From Acidobacteriota bacterium (lineage in GTDB: Bacteria; Acidobacteriota; Thermoanaerobaculia; Thermoanaerobaculales; Sulfomarinibacteraceae), in the NCBI GenBank assembly GCA_015493585.1, contig WGCW01000043.1, forward strand, positions 1 to 35,920: a stretch of 35,920 nucleotides of DNA. The letters run 5' to 3'. Made by a program: the position numbers and the translations under genes. Shown here in pieces: positions 1 through 10,180 of the stretch; positions within the stretch are counted from its first letter, which is position 1; every line of letters starts with the position of its first letter. The notes below the pieces were generated by a model that was not told the DNA's origin, searched no databases, and saw nothing but the letters and a program-made list of their open reading frames with translations.

Positions 1-1380
1 CGTTTGGATCTCGGTGTGGCAACAGCCTTCCTGGCCATCGCGCTTGGCGTCGATCCGATCATCGTTGGAGGGACCGAGGAGCAGCGCCGGAAATGGCTCG
101 GCCGGATCGCGGAAGAAGGTCTGATCGTTTCCTACGGAGTGACGGAACCAACTGCCGGCAGCAACGTTGCGGCGTTGCACACGGTTGCCAAGCCGGTCGT
201 TGGGCCGGACGGTGCGGTCACGGCGTACCGCCTCAGCGGGACCAAGCAGTTCATCACCAACGCCGGTGTTGCGCAGATCTACACGATCCTGGCCAAGGCG
301 CCTGGAGGGCCGTGCTTCTTCGTCGTCGAACGTGACACGCCGGGGCTGAGCGTTGGTGCCGACGAGCACAAGCACGGGATTCGGGCTTCGAATACGGCTC
401 AGGTGATTCTTGAGGACGTCGAGGTTCCTGCCGCCAACCTGCTCGGGGAGGTCGAGGGCGAGGGGCTCAACCAGGCCAATCAGGTCTTCGGCTTTACGCG
501 GCTGATGGTAGCCGCTTTCGGGCTCGGCGCCGGGGAAGAGGCGCTGTCCCGCGCCATCGCCTACGGGAAGGAGCGCGAGCAGTTCGGGGCGCCGCTCTTC
601 GCCAAGCAGGGGTTCACGCACAAACTGATCGTGCCGCATGCCGTCCGGCTGGATGCCGTTCGTGCCTACTGTGAGCACGTGGCCGGCCGTCTCGATTCGG
701 GCGAGGCTGGGCTGCAGGTGGAAGGATCCGTTGCCAAGCTCTTCGCGACGGAGGCGGGCAACGCCGCGGCTGATGCAGCAATTCAGGCGCATGGCGGGTA
801 CGGATACACCCGCGAGTACGAGGTCGAGAAAATCAAGCGTGATGTGCGGATCACGACGATTTATGAGGGTACGTCAGAGATCCAGCAGAGCATTATTGGA
901 GCCTATCGCTGGCGCCAGACCGTCCGCTCCAAGGGCGGCTTCTACAGAGACATGGCTGCCGGGATCCGCGAGACCGGCGGTGAGGAGACTGCCGCACTGG
1001 CCGCCGAGGCGTTGGCCGAGACGATCCTCGCCTGTCACCGGACGCGGTTGCCCCATGAGCAGTATGCCCTCTTCGAGCTGGCAAGGCTTTCGGCCGAAGT
1101 AGAGACGGCTGCGGCTCTTGCCGTCAAGGCCGCCGGTACGGAACCTGATGGATGGCTCTCCACGGCGGCGAGATTGCACGGAGGGGCTGTGGCGAGAGAT
1201 GTCGGCGTGACCGGATTGAGGATTCTCAAGGCGAGTGGCCGGTACAGCGACGAGGATGTCGCCGCATGGCGGGAAGCCGCCGGGTTCGAACAGCTGATGG
1301 CGACGGCCAATGGGGAGCTGGCGGTGATGGATGGAGCGGCGAAGTTCCTCGAAGCAAACCAGTGGCCTACAGAGGACTGA
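1..1380 (+). CDS. Acyl-CoA dehydrogenase family protein, 5'-truncated by window edge
   Basis: Open reading frame runs to the window edge. Acyl-CoA dehydrogenase motifs: 'YGVTEPTAGSNVAAL', 'LSGTKQFITNAG', 'QAHGGYGYTREYEVEKIKRDVRITTIYEGTSEIQQ'. Confidence 0.93.
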   Translation, partial: RLDLGVATAFLAIALGVDPIIVGGTEEQRRKWLGRIAEEGLIVSYGVTEPTAGSNVAALHTVAKPVVGPDGAVTAYRLSGTKQFITNAGVAQIYTILAKAPGGPCFFVVERDTPGLSVGADEHKHGIRASNTAQVILEDVEVPAANLLGEVEGEGLNQANQVFGFTRLMVAAFGLGAGEEALSRAIAYGKEREQFGAPLFAKQGFTHKLIVPHAVRLDAVRAYCEHVAGRLDSGEAGLQVEGSVAKLFATEAGNAAADAAIQAHGGYGYTREYEVEKIKRDVRITTIYEGTSEIQQSIIGAYRWRQTVRSKGGFYRDMAAGIRETGGEETAALAAEALAETILACHRTRLPHEQYALFELARLSAEVETAAALAVKAAGTEPDGWLSTAARLHGGAVARDVGVTGLRILKASGRYSDEDVAAWREAAGFEQLMATANGELAVMDGAAKFLEANQWPTED

Positions 1381-1517
1381 GGCCAAACCGCGCCCTGATT
1401 CAGTCAACCTGGTACTGGTGATATCAGGCTGCCGTCCCGGGAGATTTCTGTGGTGTGCGCAACTCCGGGATGAAGATTTCGTACTACCATGAGCGAGGTG
1501 CGATCTTGGAGGTGATC

Positions 1518-4500
1518 ATGAAAGGACAGCGTGTGTTGACAAAGCTCTTGAGTAACCTGCAAGCCGCGGCAGCTGTGGCCGTAGCGGCTGGAATGGCCGT
1601 TGTGGCCATCCCATCTGCCGGTGCAGCAACGAACCCGTTGATGCGGTTTCCGTCGTTGCACGGTCAGACGATCGTTTTTGAAGCGGCTGGTGATCTATGG
1701 ACCGTCAACCGGAAGGGGGGCGTCGCCGAACGTCTGACCACGGACAAAGGCTACGACATGATGCCAAGGTTCTCCCCCGATGGGAAGACGGTCGCGTTCA
1801 CCGGCCAATACGACGGCGGAACCGATGTGTACACAATTCCCGTGGCCGGAGGTGCTCCGGTTCGGATGACCTACCACTCGGATGTCGTCAAGGACGCGCC
1901 GATGCGTTGGGGGCCAGACAACATGGTCGTCACCTGGACCCCTGATGGTGGCTCCATCGTGTTTCTCTCCCGTCGTGATACGTATAACTCGTGGTTTGGG
2001 AGGCTGTTCGAAGTTTCGAAGAACGGCGGATTGCCCCAGGCCCTCCCGTTGCCGAAAGGTGGCGTCCTGTCATTCAGCCCGGATGGCAGGAAGATCGCGT
2101 ACAACCGGATCTTCAGGAATTTCCGGACGTGGAAGCGGTACAACGGGGGGTTGGCCCAGGATATCTGGATCTACGATCTCAAGACACATAAGATCCAACG
2201 TGTCACGACGTGGACGGGAACCGACACGTATCCAATGTGGTACAAGGACACGATCTACTTTGCCTCGGACCGTGATGCCAACCGCCGCATGAACATCTGG
2301 GCGTACTCGCTCAAGGACAAGACGTTTCGCCAGGTGACGCACTTTACGAAGTACGACATCGACTGGCCGAGCCTCGGAGATACGGGGATCGTTTTCGGGT
2401 GTGGCGGGAACCTGTACGTCCTGGATCTCCCGTCCGAGAAGTTGCACAAAATTACGGTCGATGTTCCGGATGACGGCGTGCAACGGCGTGCTCGCTGGGA
2501 GGACGTTTCCAAGAAGATCGAGGAATTCGATATTGCCCCGAACGGGAAGCGCGCCCTCTTTACAGCGCGCGGCGAAGTGCTGACTGTTCCGAAGGAGCAT
2601 GGGAATACGCGGGATCTGACCCGGACCCCTGGCGCCCGGGAGCAGTACGCAACGTGGTCGCCGGACGGTAAGCTGGTTGCGTATGTGACCGACGGAAGCG
2701 GTGAGGCACAGATCGCTGTCCGGGCTTCGGACGGCTCTGGCAATGAAACACTCCTGACGCACTTCAAGACGGGTTACCTGTACGATCCAAGATGGTCACC
2801 GGACAGCTCGAAAATCGCCTTTTCTGATTCGAATCACGTGCTCTGGTACGTCGATGTCGCCTCGAAGAAGTCTGTGCGCGTCGATAAGGATCCGTATGCT
2901 GAAATGCATGACTTTAGCTGGTCTCCCGATGCCGCATGGTTGACCTATTCGAAGGTTGAGGCCAATAACCTGCACCAGATCTTCGTGTACAACCTGGCCT
3001 CGGGGAAGGTCCACCGGGTGAGCAACGGGATGACGAACGATTCCGAGCCCGTCTTTTGCCCGGGGGGCAAGCACCTGTTCTTCATCTCGGCGCGCCATCC
3101 GAACCCGGTCTTCTCGGAGACCGAGTTCAACGAAGCAACGGTGAAGATGGACGGGATCTATGTGGCCACGTTACGTGCCAATATGCCCTCTCCATTTGCG
3201 CCGAGATCGGACGAGGGCGTTGCTTCAAAGAACGAGAAGCACGCAACACAAGGAGCTGCAAACACGGCGAAGAAGGGGGCGGCGAAGAAACCTGCGCCGG
3301 TCAAGATCGACTTTGACGGCCTCTACTCCCGTGCCGTCGCATTGCCGATTCCAGCGGGCGATATCTCGAACTTGCTCGTTGCAAAGGGACGTGTCTACTA
3401 CCAGACGAGACCTGTCATGAGCCTCGACGGTCCGCTCCCCGGTGAAAAACCAGCCCTTCACTGCTTTGACATGAAGAAGCGGAAGGACACGGTGATCGCG
3501 GCCCCGGTCAACGGGTATGCGTTGAGCGCTGACGGCTCTGCTGTGCTGATTGCCTCGCACGGAAGCTACACGATCCGGTCGGCCAAGCCGATGCGGAAGG
3601 ATCCCCATGCCGCCCGCCTCAATCTCTCCGGGATGAAGGTCCTGGTCGATCCCCCCGCCGAGTGGCGTGAGATGTTCGGACAGGCGTGGCGGCTCGACCG
3701 CGACCTCTTCTACAACCCGAAGATGAACGGCGTCGATTGGAAGGCTGTTCGTGCCGCGTACGCGCCGCTGCTTGCCAAATGCCTCTGCCGTGAGGATCTC
3801 AACTACATCATCGGCGAGATGCAGGGCGAGCTTGGCAACTCCCATACGTACGTCGGCGGGGGCGACCGGCCGCACAACGGGTATGTGCCCGTTGGTTTGC
3901 TCGGTGTCGATTTTGCCCTTGATCATTCCAGCGGACGGTACTATTTCAAGAGGATCTATCCCGGCGACAATTCACGTGAAGCGACCCGGTCACCGCTGAC
4001 TGAGCCTGGCATCAACGTACATGAGGGAATGTTCCTCCTGGCGGTCAACGGCGTGCCGCTCAAGGCTCCGACGAACCCATATCAGCCGTTCGTCAATACC
4101 TTGGGGCGCACCGTGAAGCTCACGGTTGCCACGAGCCCCGATGGGAAAGGCGCTCGGACGGTCACGGTCAAACCGATCGCCAACGAGCTCGAGATCCGGC
4201 TCAAGGCCTGGATCGCAGCGAACCGGCGTAAGGTCAACAAGGAGTCGGGCGGCCGGTTGGGCTACATCTACCTCTCCGACATGGAGCAGCAGGGGATGGA
4301 TCAGTTCATCCGCCAGTTCTATCCGCAGATCCGCAAGCAGGGAATGATCATCGACGTGCGGTACAACGGTGGTGGCTTCATCGATCCAATCGTCTTGGAG
4401 CGCCTGCGCCGCGTGCTCGTCGGCATGGAAACGACGCGCCAGGGTGTGCCAGGCCCGATCCCGGGCGCCCTGATCCATGGCCCATTGGCCTGTCTGGCCA

Positions 4501-4895
4501 ATCATTACTCGGCTTCTGATGGCGATATCTTCCCGTTCTACTTCAAGAAGTACAAGCTCGGGCCGGTGATCGGCACGCGAACCTGGGGCGGTGTACGCGG
4601 CATTCGCGGATACTGGCCCCTGATGGATGGGGGGTACATCACGGTTTCCGAGTTCACGCTGTACGGACTGAAGAGCCAGTGGGTTGTTGAAAATCACGGT
4701 GTCGAACCAAATATCCGGGTGGATGACCTGCCAGGGGATGTGATGGCCGGGCGTGACGCCCAGCTCGAAACGGCCATTCGGTACCTGTTGAAGAAGATCA
4801 ATGCCAATCCGCCGGTGTTGCCGAAACGGCCGGCGCTCCTGCCAGCCTATCCACCGGACGGGATGCCATTCGCGCAACCGCATCCTGGGCGGTAG
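1518..4895 (+). CDS. Tricorn-type protease (beta-propeller + PDZ + S41 peptidase domains) with N-terminal signal peptide
   Basis: ATG at 1518 preceded by TTGGAGGTGATC RBS. Repeated WSPDGK/FSPDG propeller motifs, 'LGNSHTYVGGGD', PDZ-like 'GMFLLAVNGVPL', S41 core 'IDVRYNGGGFI' and 'NHYSASDGDIFP', C-terminal 'WVVENHGVEPNI'. Hydrophobic N-terminus 'AAAAVAVAAGMAVVAIPSAGAA'. Confidence 0.92.
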   Translation: MKGQRVLTKLLSNLQAAAAVAVAAGMAVVAIPSAGAATNPLMRFPSLHGQTIVFEAAGDLWTVNRKGGVAERLTTDKGYDMMPRFSPDGKTVAFTGQYDGGTDVYTIPVAGGAPVRMTYHSDVVKDAPMRWGPDNMVVTWTPDGGSIVFLSRRDTYNSWFGRLFEVSKNGGLPQALPLPKGGVLSFSPDGRKIAYNRIFRNFRTWKRYNGGLAQDIWIYDLKTHKIQRVTTWTGTDTYPMWYKDTIYFASDRDANRRMNIWAYSLKDKTFRQVTHFTKYDIDWPSLGDTGIVFGCGGNLYVLDLPSEKLHKITVDVPDDGVQRRARWEDVSKKIEEFDIAPNGKRALFTARGEVLTVPKEHGNTRDLTRTPGAREQYATWSPDGKLVAYVTDGSGEAQIAVRASDGSGNETLLTHFKTGYLYDPRWSPDSSKIAFSDSNHVLWYVDVASKKSVRVDKDPYAEMHDFSWSPDAAWLTYSKVEANNLHQIFVYNLASGKVHRVSNGMTNDSEPVFCPGGKHLFFISARHPNPVFSETEFNEATVKMDGIYVATLRANMPSPFAPRSDEGVASKNEKHATQGAANTAKKGAAKKPAPVKIDFDGLYSRAVALPIPAGDISNLLVAKGRVYYQTRPVMSLDGPLPGEKPALHCFDMKKRKDTVIAAPVNGYALSADGSAVLIASHGSYTIRSAKPMRKDPHAARLNLSGMKVLVDPPAEWREMFGQAWRLDRDLFYNPKMNGVDWKAVRAAYAPLLAKCLCREDLNYIIGEMQGELGNSHTYVGGGDRPHNGYVPVGLLGVDFALDHSSGRYYFKRIYPGDNSREATRSPLTEPGINVHEGMFLLAVNGVPLKAPTNPYQPFVNTLGRTVKLTVATSPDGKGARTVTVKPIANELEIRLKAWIAANRRKVNKESGGRLGYIYLSDMEQQGMDQFIRQFYPQIRKQGMIIDVRYNGGGFIDPIVLERLRRVLVGMETTRQGVPGPIPGALIHGPLACLANHYSASDGDIFPFYFKKYKLGPVIGTRTWGGVRGIRGYWPLMDGGYITVSEFTLYGLKSQWVVENHGVEPNIRVDDLPGDVMAGRDAQLETAIRYLLKKINANPPVLPKRPALLPAYPPDGMPFAQPHPGR

Positions 4896-4913
4896 GGCAT
4901 ACACCGAATGTGA

Positions 4914-4947
4914 CAGCGCCCCCGGGCTGCCTGGTCCGGGGGCGCTG
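4914..4947. terminator. Perfect 12-bp GC-rich stem-loop between convergent tricorn and phasin genes; possible bidirectional terminator
   Basis: CAGCGCCCCCGG-(10 nt)-CCGGGGGCGCTG, just after the tricorn stop. No clear T-tract. Confidence 0.5.
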
Positions 4948-5071
4948 GTGCATGCTGAAGGCAGCGTGAGATCTTGGGCTGAGGAAAGGCACTCGTATGG
5001 CGATGACGGCAGATATCCGGAGTCCGGCAGTCCACGCCGGACGGAACGATAACGAGCAGCGGCGTTCGGAT

Positions 5072-5539
5072 CTATTTGGGTGTTTTTGTTTGTCCAGTTG
5101 TTGTCGTTGAGGAACTGGTCTTCTTTGAAGCCGGTGACGTGCGTTTGGCCGGGCCGCGCCGCGTCGGAGAGGCCTTCTTCTGGAGCTTCTCAATCGCTTC
5201 GGTCAGCTGATCAACCTTGTCAGAAAGGGCGTCAATCTCCCGTTTGGTAGGTACACCAGTCTTGTGCATGACAGCTGTCAGCTTCTCTTCAAAGGTTTTT
5301 CCGAGCGTATCCCAGTAGCTCTTCACGATCTTCTTCGCGCTGGCTCCGGCATCTCCGTCCTTTTGAGTGTTCTTCTTGCCGCGGGCCTCGAACGATGCCC
5401 CACGTTCGACGAGGGTGGAGAAGAGCTTGGAGCCCTCCTCCTGACCGGTGGCCAGTGCGCCGAGACCTGCGAGCCAGATCTTGTGGGCAGATTCCACGAA
5501 CGTGTCCTGGAGCTTCTTTGCCTGTGTCTTGCCGGTCAT
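5072..5539 (-). CDS. Phasin family / poly(hydroxyalkanoate) granule-associated protein
   Basis: 'ESAHKIWLAGLGALATGQEEGSKLFSTLVERGASFE...' matches the PHA granule-associated family pattern, with C-terminal Lys/Ala/Pro/Ser/Thr-rich tail. AAGGAGG-type RBS before ATG on the minus strand. Confidence 0.88.
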   Translation of the reverse strand: MTGKTQAKKLQDTFVESAHKIWLAGLGALATGQEEGSKLFSTLVERGASFEARGKKNTQKDGDAGASAKKIVKSYWDTLGKTFEEKLTAVMHKTGVPTKREIDALSDKVDQLTEAIEKLQKKASPTRRGPAKRTSPASKKTSSSTTTTGQTKTPK

Positions 5540-5791
5540 GTGGACCTCCTTCGCCGGTCGAGCCGATGTTTGAGCGTTGACGCGACCTCCGAATGCCGCT
5601 CTGCGGCATTCTTCGTTCCAGACATAACGCGCTGCGGCAATCCTGTCAACCTTCTTTTCTGCGCCGCGGCAAGATCTTGGGGGAGTGGCCTATTCTGGGA
5701 ATGTGCCGATTGGAGCCCCGCAGCTCCGGCTGTATCAAACCGTCATCGGGGGTTCTTTTGGAACGAGGGTGTGGGGTACACTGTGCGCCTG

Positions 5792-7690
5792 ATGAAAAGG
5801 TTCTCGATCGTGATGTTCTGTCTGCTCATGGTGGTCCCGCTGATGGCGGGAACGCCGCCCAAAGGATCCACACCTCCGCTGATGACCCGGGGGTTGGATC
5901 AGTACATCCAGGCCCGGCTGGCCGAGGCACGCGGGAAGTACCGGGAGGCGCTCAAGCTGTACGCCAGTGCCCTGAAGGCCGACCCGAAAAACTCAGAAAT
6001 CCGGATCAGCTACGCCTCCCTCTTGGCGAATGTTGGCCTCGCCTCGCAGGCGTTGACCATTCTCCAACCGGTGCAGCATCTCGATTGGTACGGTCAAAAA
6101 GTCCGCGCGCTCGCGCTCGCCGCGACGGTGGCGGCTGAACCGGCGCGGCTTGGGGAGGCTGAAAAGGCGCTCAGAGGCGTCCTGGCGCAACGGCCCGGCG
6201 ATCCGAATGTCCAAATGGCCCTCGTCCAGGTGTTACAACGGGAGGGCAAGCTGACCGAGGCCGAGTCCGTGCTTCATGACCTGCGGGTGCGCCGGCCCTC
6301 CAATATGAGACTCCTCCTGATGGACGCGACGATGCTGCGAAGTCTCGGGAAGCTGGATGAGGCGGCGGCGCTCTTCGAGCAATGCGTCGCCTCCGGTCCT
6401 GCCGAGGCGGGATGCCGGGATCAGCTCGTCGATCTTCTGGTTGAGCAGGGGCGTTCCGGAAAAGCGGCCGATGTCCTTGCGCGCGGCCTGAGTTCGGATG
6501 ACCTCGACGGGATGATGCGTGCAGCGACGCTCTACGCGCAGGCTGGGGAGACGAAGAAAGCCTTGGCGATGGTCAACCGGGTTCTCGCGCAGGCGCCGAG
6601 CTCGCCTCCGGCCCGGAGGCTCAAGGCACTGTTGTTGACAGACATGGGGCGGTACGACGAGGCCGCGAGCTTGCTCAGCGAGCTGTACCGGAAGAACAAA
6701 GACGATGTCCAATTGGGTCTCGATCTCGCGTGGGCCGAGGCGCGGGAGGGCCGCGTTCCAAAGGCTCGCCGGCGGGTGACGAAGCTCTGGCAGCGGCTCA
6801 AGGATGACCCGTCGTCTGACAACGCGGTCCAGTGTTGTCTGACAGCGGCCCGGATCGAGCTTTTGGCCGGCCGGACCATGGCCGCACGTGAGTGGCTGGA
6901 CAGGGTGGGAGATCCGTCGGCCGGTGGAACAGAGCTGGTCCGCCTGTTGGCCGAAACCTATCGGCGGGACCAGGACTGGCAGGGTGGGGTCGGCGCGATG
7001 CTGCGCCTGCAGCCAAAAGTCAAGGGACGAGCACGTGCCGAGGCTCTGGCGTTCGAAGCGGAATTCCGGCTGCGGTTGGGGCAGCCCGGCGCCCGGCGCA
7101 GACTGGATCCGCTTCTTCGGTCGAAAGATGTCCGTGAGGTTCGGCTGGCCCTCCAAGTCCTGGCAGCGGTCAAGGATTGGGATGACGTTGCGAGCGATGC
7201 GCTCGCGGCGCTCGCGCGGTTTCCGGGCAATCATGATCTGATGTTTTCCCGGGCTGCGGCACTGGAGAGGCTTGGCCACATCGATGAGAGCGCGAAGCTC
7301 TTTCAGGAGATTCTGAAGAAGGACCCGGACGATGCGCTCTCGGCCAACTATCTGGGCTACACGTGGGCGAATGCCGGGCAACATCTCCCCGAAGCGTTCA
7401 AGCTGATCAGCCATGCGGTCGCGCTCGAACCGGACAATGGGGCCTACCTCGACAGCCTCGGGTGGGTGTATTACAAGATGGGCAAGCTCGACGAAGCCGA
7501 GCAGTGGCTGCGGCGGGCGCTGAAGAAGATGCAGCCCGACGGGACTGTTCTTGCCCATCTTGGAGAAGTGCTGGCGGCCCGTGGAAAGACCGATGAGGCC
7601 CGGCAGACGCTTGAGCAGGCGCTGGCGATGGGATGTGAAAATCCGGCACATGTCAAGAAGCTGCTCAGCCAGCTTCACGCGCCGCAATGA
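5792..7690 (+). CDS. Tetratricopeptide repeat protein with signal peptide
   Basis: Start reassigned to the in-frame ATG at 5792 giving 'MKRFSIVMFCLLMVVPLMAG'; the listed start at 5264 overlaps the phasin gene. Many TPR units, e.g. 'DNGAYLDSLGWVYYKMGKLDEAEQWLRRAL'. Confidence 0.88.
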   Translation: MKRFSIVMFCLLMVVPLMAGTPPKGSTPPLMTRGLDQYIQARLAEARGKYREALKLYASALKADPKNSEIRISYASLLANVGLASQALTILQPVQHLDWYGQKVRALALAATVAAEPARLGEAEKALRGVLAQRPGDPNVQMALVQVLQREGKLTEAESVLHDLRVRRPSNMRLLLMDATMLRSLGKLDEAAALFEQCVASGPAEAGCRDQLVDLLVEQGRSGKAADVLARGLSSDDLDGMMRAATLYAQAGETKKALAMVNRVLAQAPSSPPARRLKALLLTDMGRYDEAASLLSELYRKNKDDVQLGLDLAWAEAREGRVPKARRRVTKLWQRLKDDPSSDNAVQCCLTAARIELLAGRTMAAREWLDRVGDPSAGGTELVRLLAETYRRDQDWQGGVGAMLRLQPKVKGRARAEALAFEAEFRLRLGQPGARRRLDPLLRSKDVREVRLALQVLAAVKDWDDVASDALAALARFPGNHDLMFSRAAALERLGHIDESAKLFQEILKKDPDDALSANYLGYTWANAGQHLPEAFKLISHAVALEPDNGAYLDSLGWVYYKMGKLDEAEQWLRRALKKMQPDGTVLAHLGEVLAARGKTDEARQTLEQALAMGCENPAHVKKLLSQLHAPQ

Positions 7691-8424
7691 TCGTCATGTG
7701 CAGAACCGGTCAGCGGCTTCTTCGACATACCGTCATCGTGGTGGGCCTTGCGACGGCCGTCGGCCTAGCGGCATGCCGGAGCGCCGGGACACCGGTCCTC
7801 TCCTCTGCGGAGTTGCACGCCGGCGTGTCCGTGCTTTCCCGGCCATTGACGGGCGATCTCGCGGCGCTGTATAGGCTGACCGTTCCCTCGTCCGGCGGGC
7901 TCCGGCTTTCGATCCTCACCCATGGCCGTGCGGGCCGGTTAACGGTCAGCGAGCCGTTCGGGAGTGCAATAAGCCTGGCGGCGTGGGGTGTCAAGACGCA
8001 GCTGTTTGATCTTCGCCATGGGTGCCGGCTCGAGGCCACACAACGGCAGGCGCTCTTTTTCGAGGGGCGTATGCCGCTGGAAGAGCTGGCGCGTCTTCTG
8101 GGGGGCCGTCTTCCCAGCGGGCCCGGAGACAGGATTGTGGTCCAGCCGGATGGGCAGGTGGTGATTCTGGGCCATGCGTGGAGTTGCCGGGTGAGGCTTG
8201 CCCGTAATCCGTGGCGCGTCACGTATGTGGAGGGACCGGCCGGTACGGCCGAAGCCCGGTGGCACATTCGTCTGGGACAACACACCTCATCGTTGCCCGG
8301 GTTCCTCCGGGCGGAGTGGGGACACAGAAAGTGGGCGGAGCTGAAGCTGGTCCGGCTCCAGTGGAACACGGTCAGAGCGTTGCCTCCGGTGCCGGAGCTG
8401 CCACCGTGCAGATCCCGGGAGTGA
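7687..8424 (+). CDS. LolB-like outer membrane lipoprotein candidate
   Basis: N-terminal hydrophobic segment with lipobox-like 'LAAC'. Position between a TPR gene and ispE matches typical lolB context. Overlaps the TPR stop by 4 bp. Confidence 0.6.
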   Translation: MIVMCRTGQRLLRHTVIVVGLATAVGLAACRSAGTPVLSSAELHAGVSVLSRPLTGDLAALYRLTVPSSGGLRLSILTHGRAGRLTVSEPFGSAISLAAWGVKTQLFDLRHGCRLEATQRQALFFEGRMPLEELARLLGGRLPSGPGDRIVVQPDGQVVILGHAWSCRVRLARNPWRVTYVEGPAGTAEARWHIRLGQHTSSLPGFLRAEWGHRKWAELKLVRLQWNTVRALPPVPELPPCRSRE

Positions 8425-8428
8425 CGGG

Positions 8429-9316
8429 ATGAGGAGGCTGTCCATCCGTGTTCCGGCCAAGATCAACCTTCATCTCGAGGTGTTAGGACAGCGGCCCGAT
8501 GGGTACCACGAGTTGCGAACGCTGTTCGCCACTGTTGGCCTTTGGGATGAACTTGAAGCATCGCAGGCGGATGATGGCGTGCTCAAGCTGGAGGTATCAC
8601 CGCGTGGCTTCGTCGATGGCGGCGAAGATAACCTCGTTCTCAAGGCCGCGAAGGCGTTGTGGGACGAGGCCGGAAAGCGCCCTGGCGCTCGTTTGAAGTT
8701 GAAAAAAACGATCCCCGTTGGGGCGGGGCTTGGGGGCGGTTCGGCTGATGCGGCTGCTGCGCTGGTCGTGCTGAACCGTCTGTGGGGACTCCGGCTGAGC
8801 CAGCCGGCCCTTCACCGGATCGCTGCCAGCCTGGGGAGCGATGTGCCGTTCTTTCTCGTCGGAGGCCTCGGATGGGGCGTTGGGAGGGGGGAGGAGGTTT
8901 ACCCACTCGGAGATGTGATCGGGGGTGCGGTGCTCATCGGTATTCCGAATGTTTCCGTGTCGACGCGGCTCGTGTATGAAAGCCTTGAGCACCAAGGGGA
9001 TTGGCATCCAGCCGACCCAAAGGTGTATAGTTTTATTGTGGGAACGGCCCCGGCGGTTCCATGGGAGGCGTTGCGGAACGACCTGCAACGGTATGTTGTC
9101 GGGACATGTCCGGAGGTTGGCATCCTGCTGGGAGAGATGGAGAGACGTGGAGGCCTGCGAACGGCGGTCACGGGATCAGGATCGGCCGTGTTCGCATTGT
9201 TCGCGGACGAGGAGGGCGCACGAGAGGCTCAATCGCGGCTCACCGGCAGGTGGCGAACGTTTGTCGCCCCGGTCTTGCCGCGAGCTTTGGCTCGCCTCGA
9301 ACCCCGTCGTTTCTGA
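8429..9316 (+). CDS. ispE: 4-diphosphocytidyl-2-C-methyl-D-erythritol kinase
   Basis: 'VPAKINLHLEVLGQRPDGYHELRTLF', GHMP motif 'IPVGAGLGGGSADAAAAL', 'GSDVPFFL', 'TAVTGSGSAVFALF'. Confidence 0.96.
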   Translation: MRRLSIRVPAKINLHLEVLGQRPDGYHELRTLFATVGLWDELEASQADDGVLKLEVSPRGFVDGGEDNLVLKAAKALWDEAGKRPGARLKLKKTIPVGAGLGGGSADAAAALVVLNRLWGLRLSQPALHRIAASLGSDVPFFLVGGLGWGVGRGEEVYPLGDVIGGAVLIGIPNVSVSTRLVYESLEHQGDWHPADPKVYSFIVGTAPAVPWEALRNDLQRYVVGTCPEVGILLGEMERRGGLRTAVTGSGSAVFALFADEEGAREAQSRLTGRWRTFVAPVLPRALARLEPRRF

Positions 9317-9410
9317 CATCTGATAGACGTTTTCCGGTGTGTGAGGCCCATACAGGTCTTCACAGATCATCGCTCATCGTGGGACGGAACCGATCCAAGG
9401 GAGGGAGCGA

Positions 9411-9806
9411 ATGGATATCACTGAAGTCCGAATCAGCCCCAGCAAAGGGGGCAAGGTTCGTGCGTTCGCCAGCATCGTGATCGACGATTGTTTCATTATC
9501 AACGACCTGCGGGTGATGGAGGGACGCGAAGGCCAGCTCTTCGTAACCATGCCAGCACGCAAGAGCCGGAACGGCCAGATGCGCGACATCGCCCATCCTC
9601 TAAATGCCGAGACCCGTCAGCAGATCGAGGAACGGGTTCTTCAGAAGTTCCAGGAGTCGGTTGCCAACTTGGTCATTCCGGAGCGTCCACGTGCCAACGG
9701 GGGTGGTGGAGCACGAAGGGGCAAGGAATCGCCGATGTCGCGGTTGTCAACCAAACTCTTTTCCGATGAGTATTGGACATCTGGCTCGGGCAAGTCTGGA
9801 GAGTAG
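9411..9806 (+). CDS. spoVG: SpoVG family RNA/DNA-binding regulator
   Basis: 'MDITEVRISPSKGGKVRAFASIVIDDCFIINDLRVMEGREGQLFVTMPARKSRNGQMRDIAHPLNAETRQQIEERVL' is diagnostic of SpoVG. GGGAGGGAG RBS. Confidence 0.95.
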   Translation: MDITEVRISPSKGGKVRAFASIVIDDCFIINDLRVMEGREGQLFVTMPARKSRNGQMRDIAHPLNAETRQQIEERVLQKFQESVANLVIPERPRANGGGGARRGKESPMSRLSTKLFSDEYWTSGSGKSGE

Positions 9807-10021
9807 ATCGTCAAGTCGTTCGGAGCTGGCCGGGAAAACGGTGCCGGACACAGGAGTGAGCCGTTACGCCGTGCCGGCTTTGTTGCCGTTTGCGGACAGG
9901 CCGGGGAAGGTTGACGGCGCTCATTCTGCATAACGGGCCGGGTTGGTGCGTTGTGCGCCGCTTCTTTGCGAGACCGATGGGAAGAGGAACGAAACGCAGA
10001 AGCGCACAGCCATCCCTGCCT

Positions 10022-10180
10022 TGCAATCCTGAGGAGGCGAACGCTTTCCTTCCCTTGTCATCCTGAACCACGTGCCGGAGGTGAAGCCTTTCCTTCCTTG
10101 TCATCCTGAGTGGTGCGCCAAAGGCGCAGCCGCCCCTCAATTGTCATCCTGAGTGGTGCGCCAAAGGCGCACCGCGAAGG
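10022..10180. repeat. Cluster of degenerate interspersed repeat copies (core GTCATCCTGAGTGGTGCGCCAAAGGCGC)
   Basis: Copies begin at about 10057, 10100 and 10143, with a degenerate copy near 10022. The same core (other orientation) occurs at 27659-27717 and 28266-28324. Confidence 0.8.

Noticed and set aside
5264-5791. N-terminal 176-aa extension of the TPR ORF
   Set aside because: It runs antisense through the phasin gene and the intergenic spacer. ATG at 5792 gives a proper signal peptide.
6233-7687. 484-aa antisense ORF opposite the TPR gene
   Set aside because: The sense frame is a clear TPR protein. Long antisense frames are expected in high-GC coding DNA, and the product has no recognisable domain or signal.
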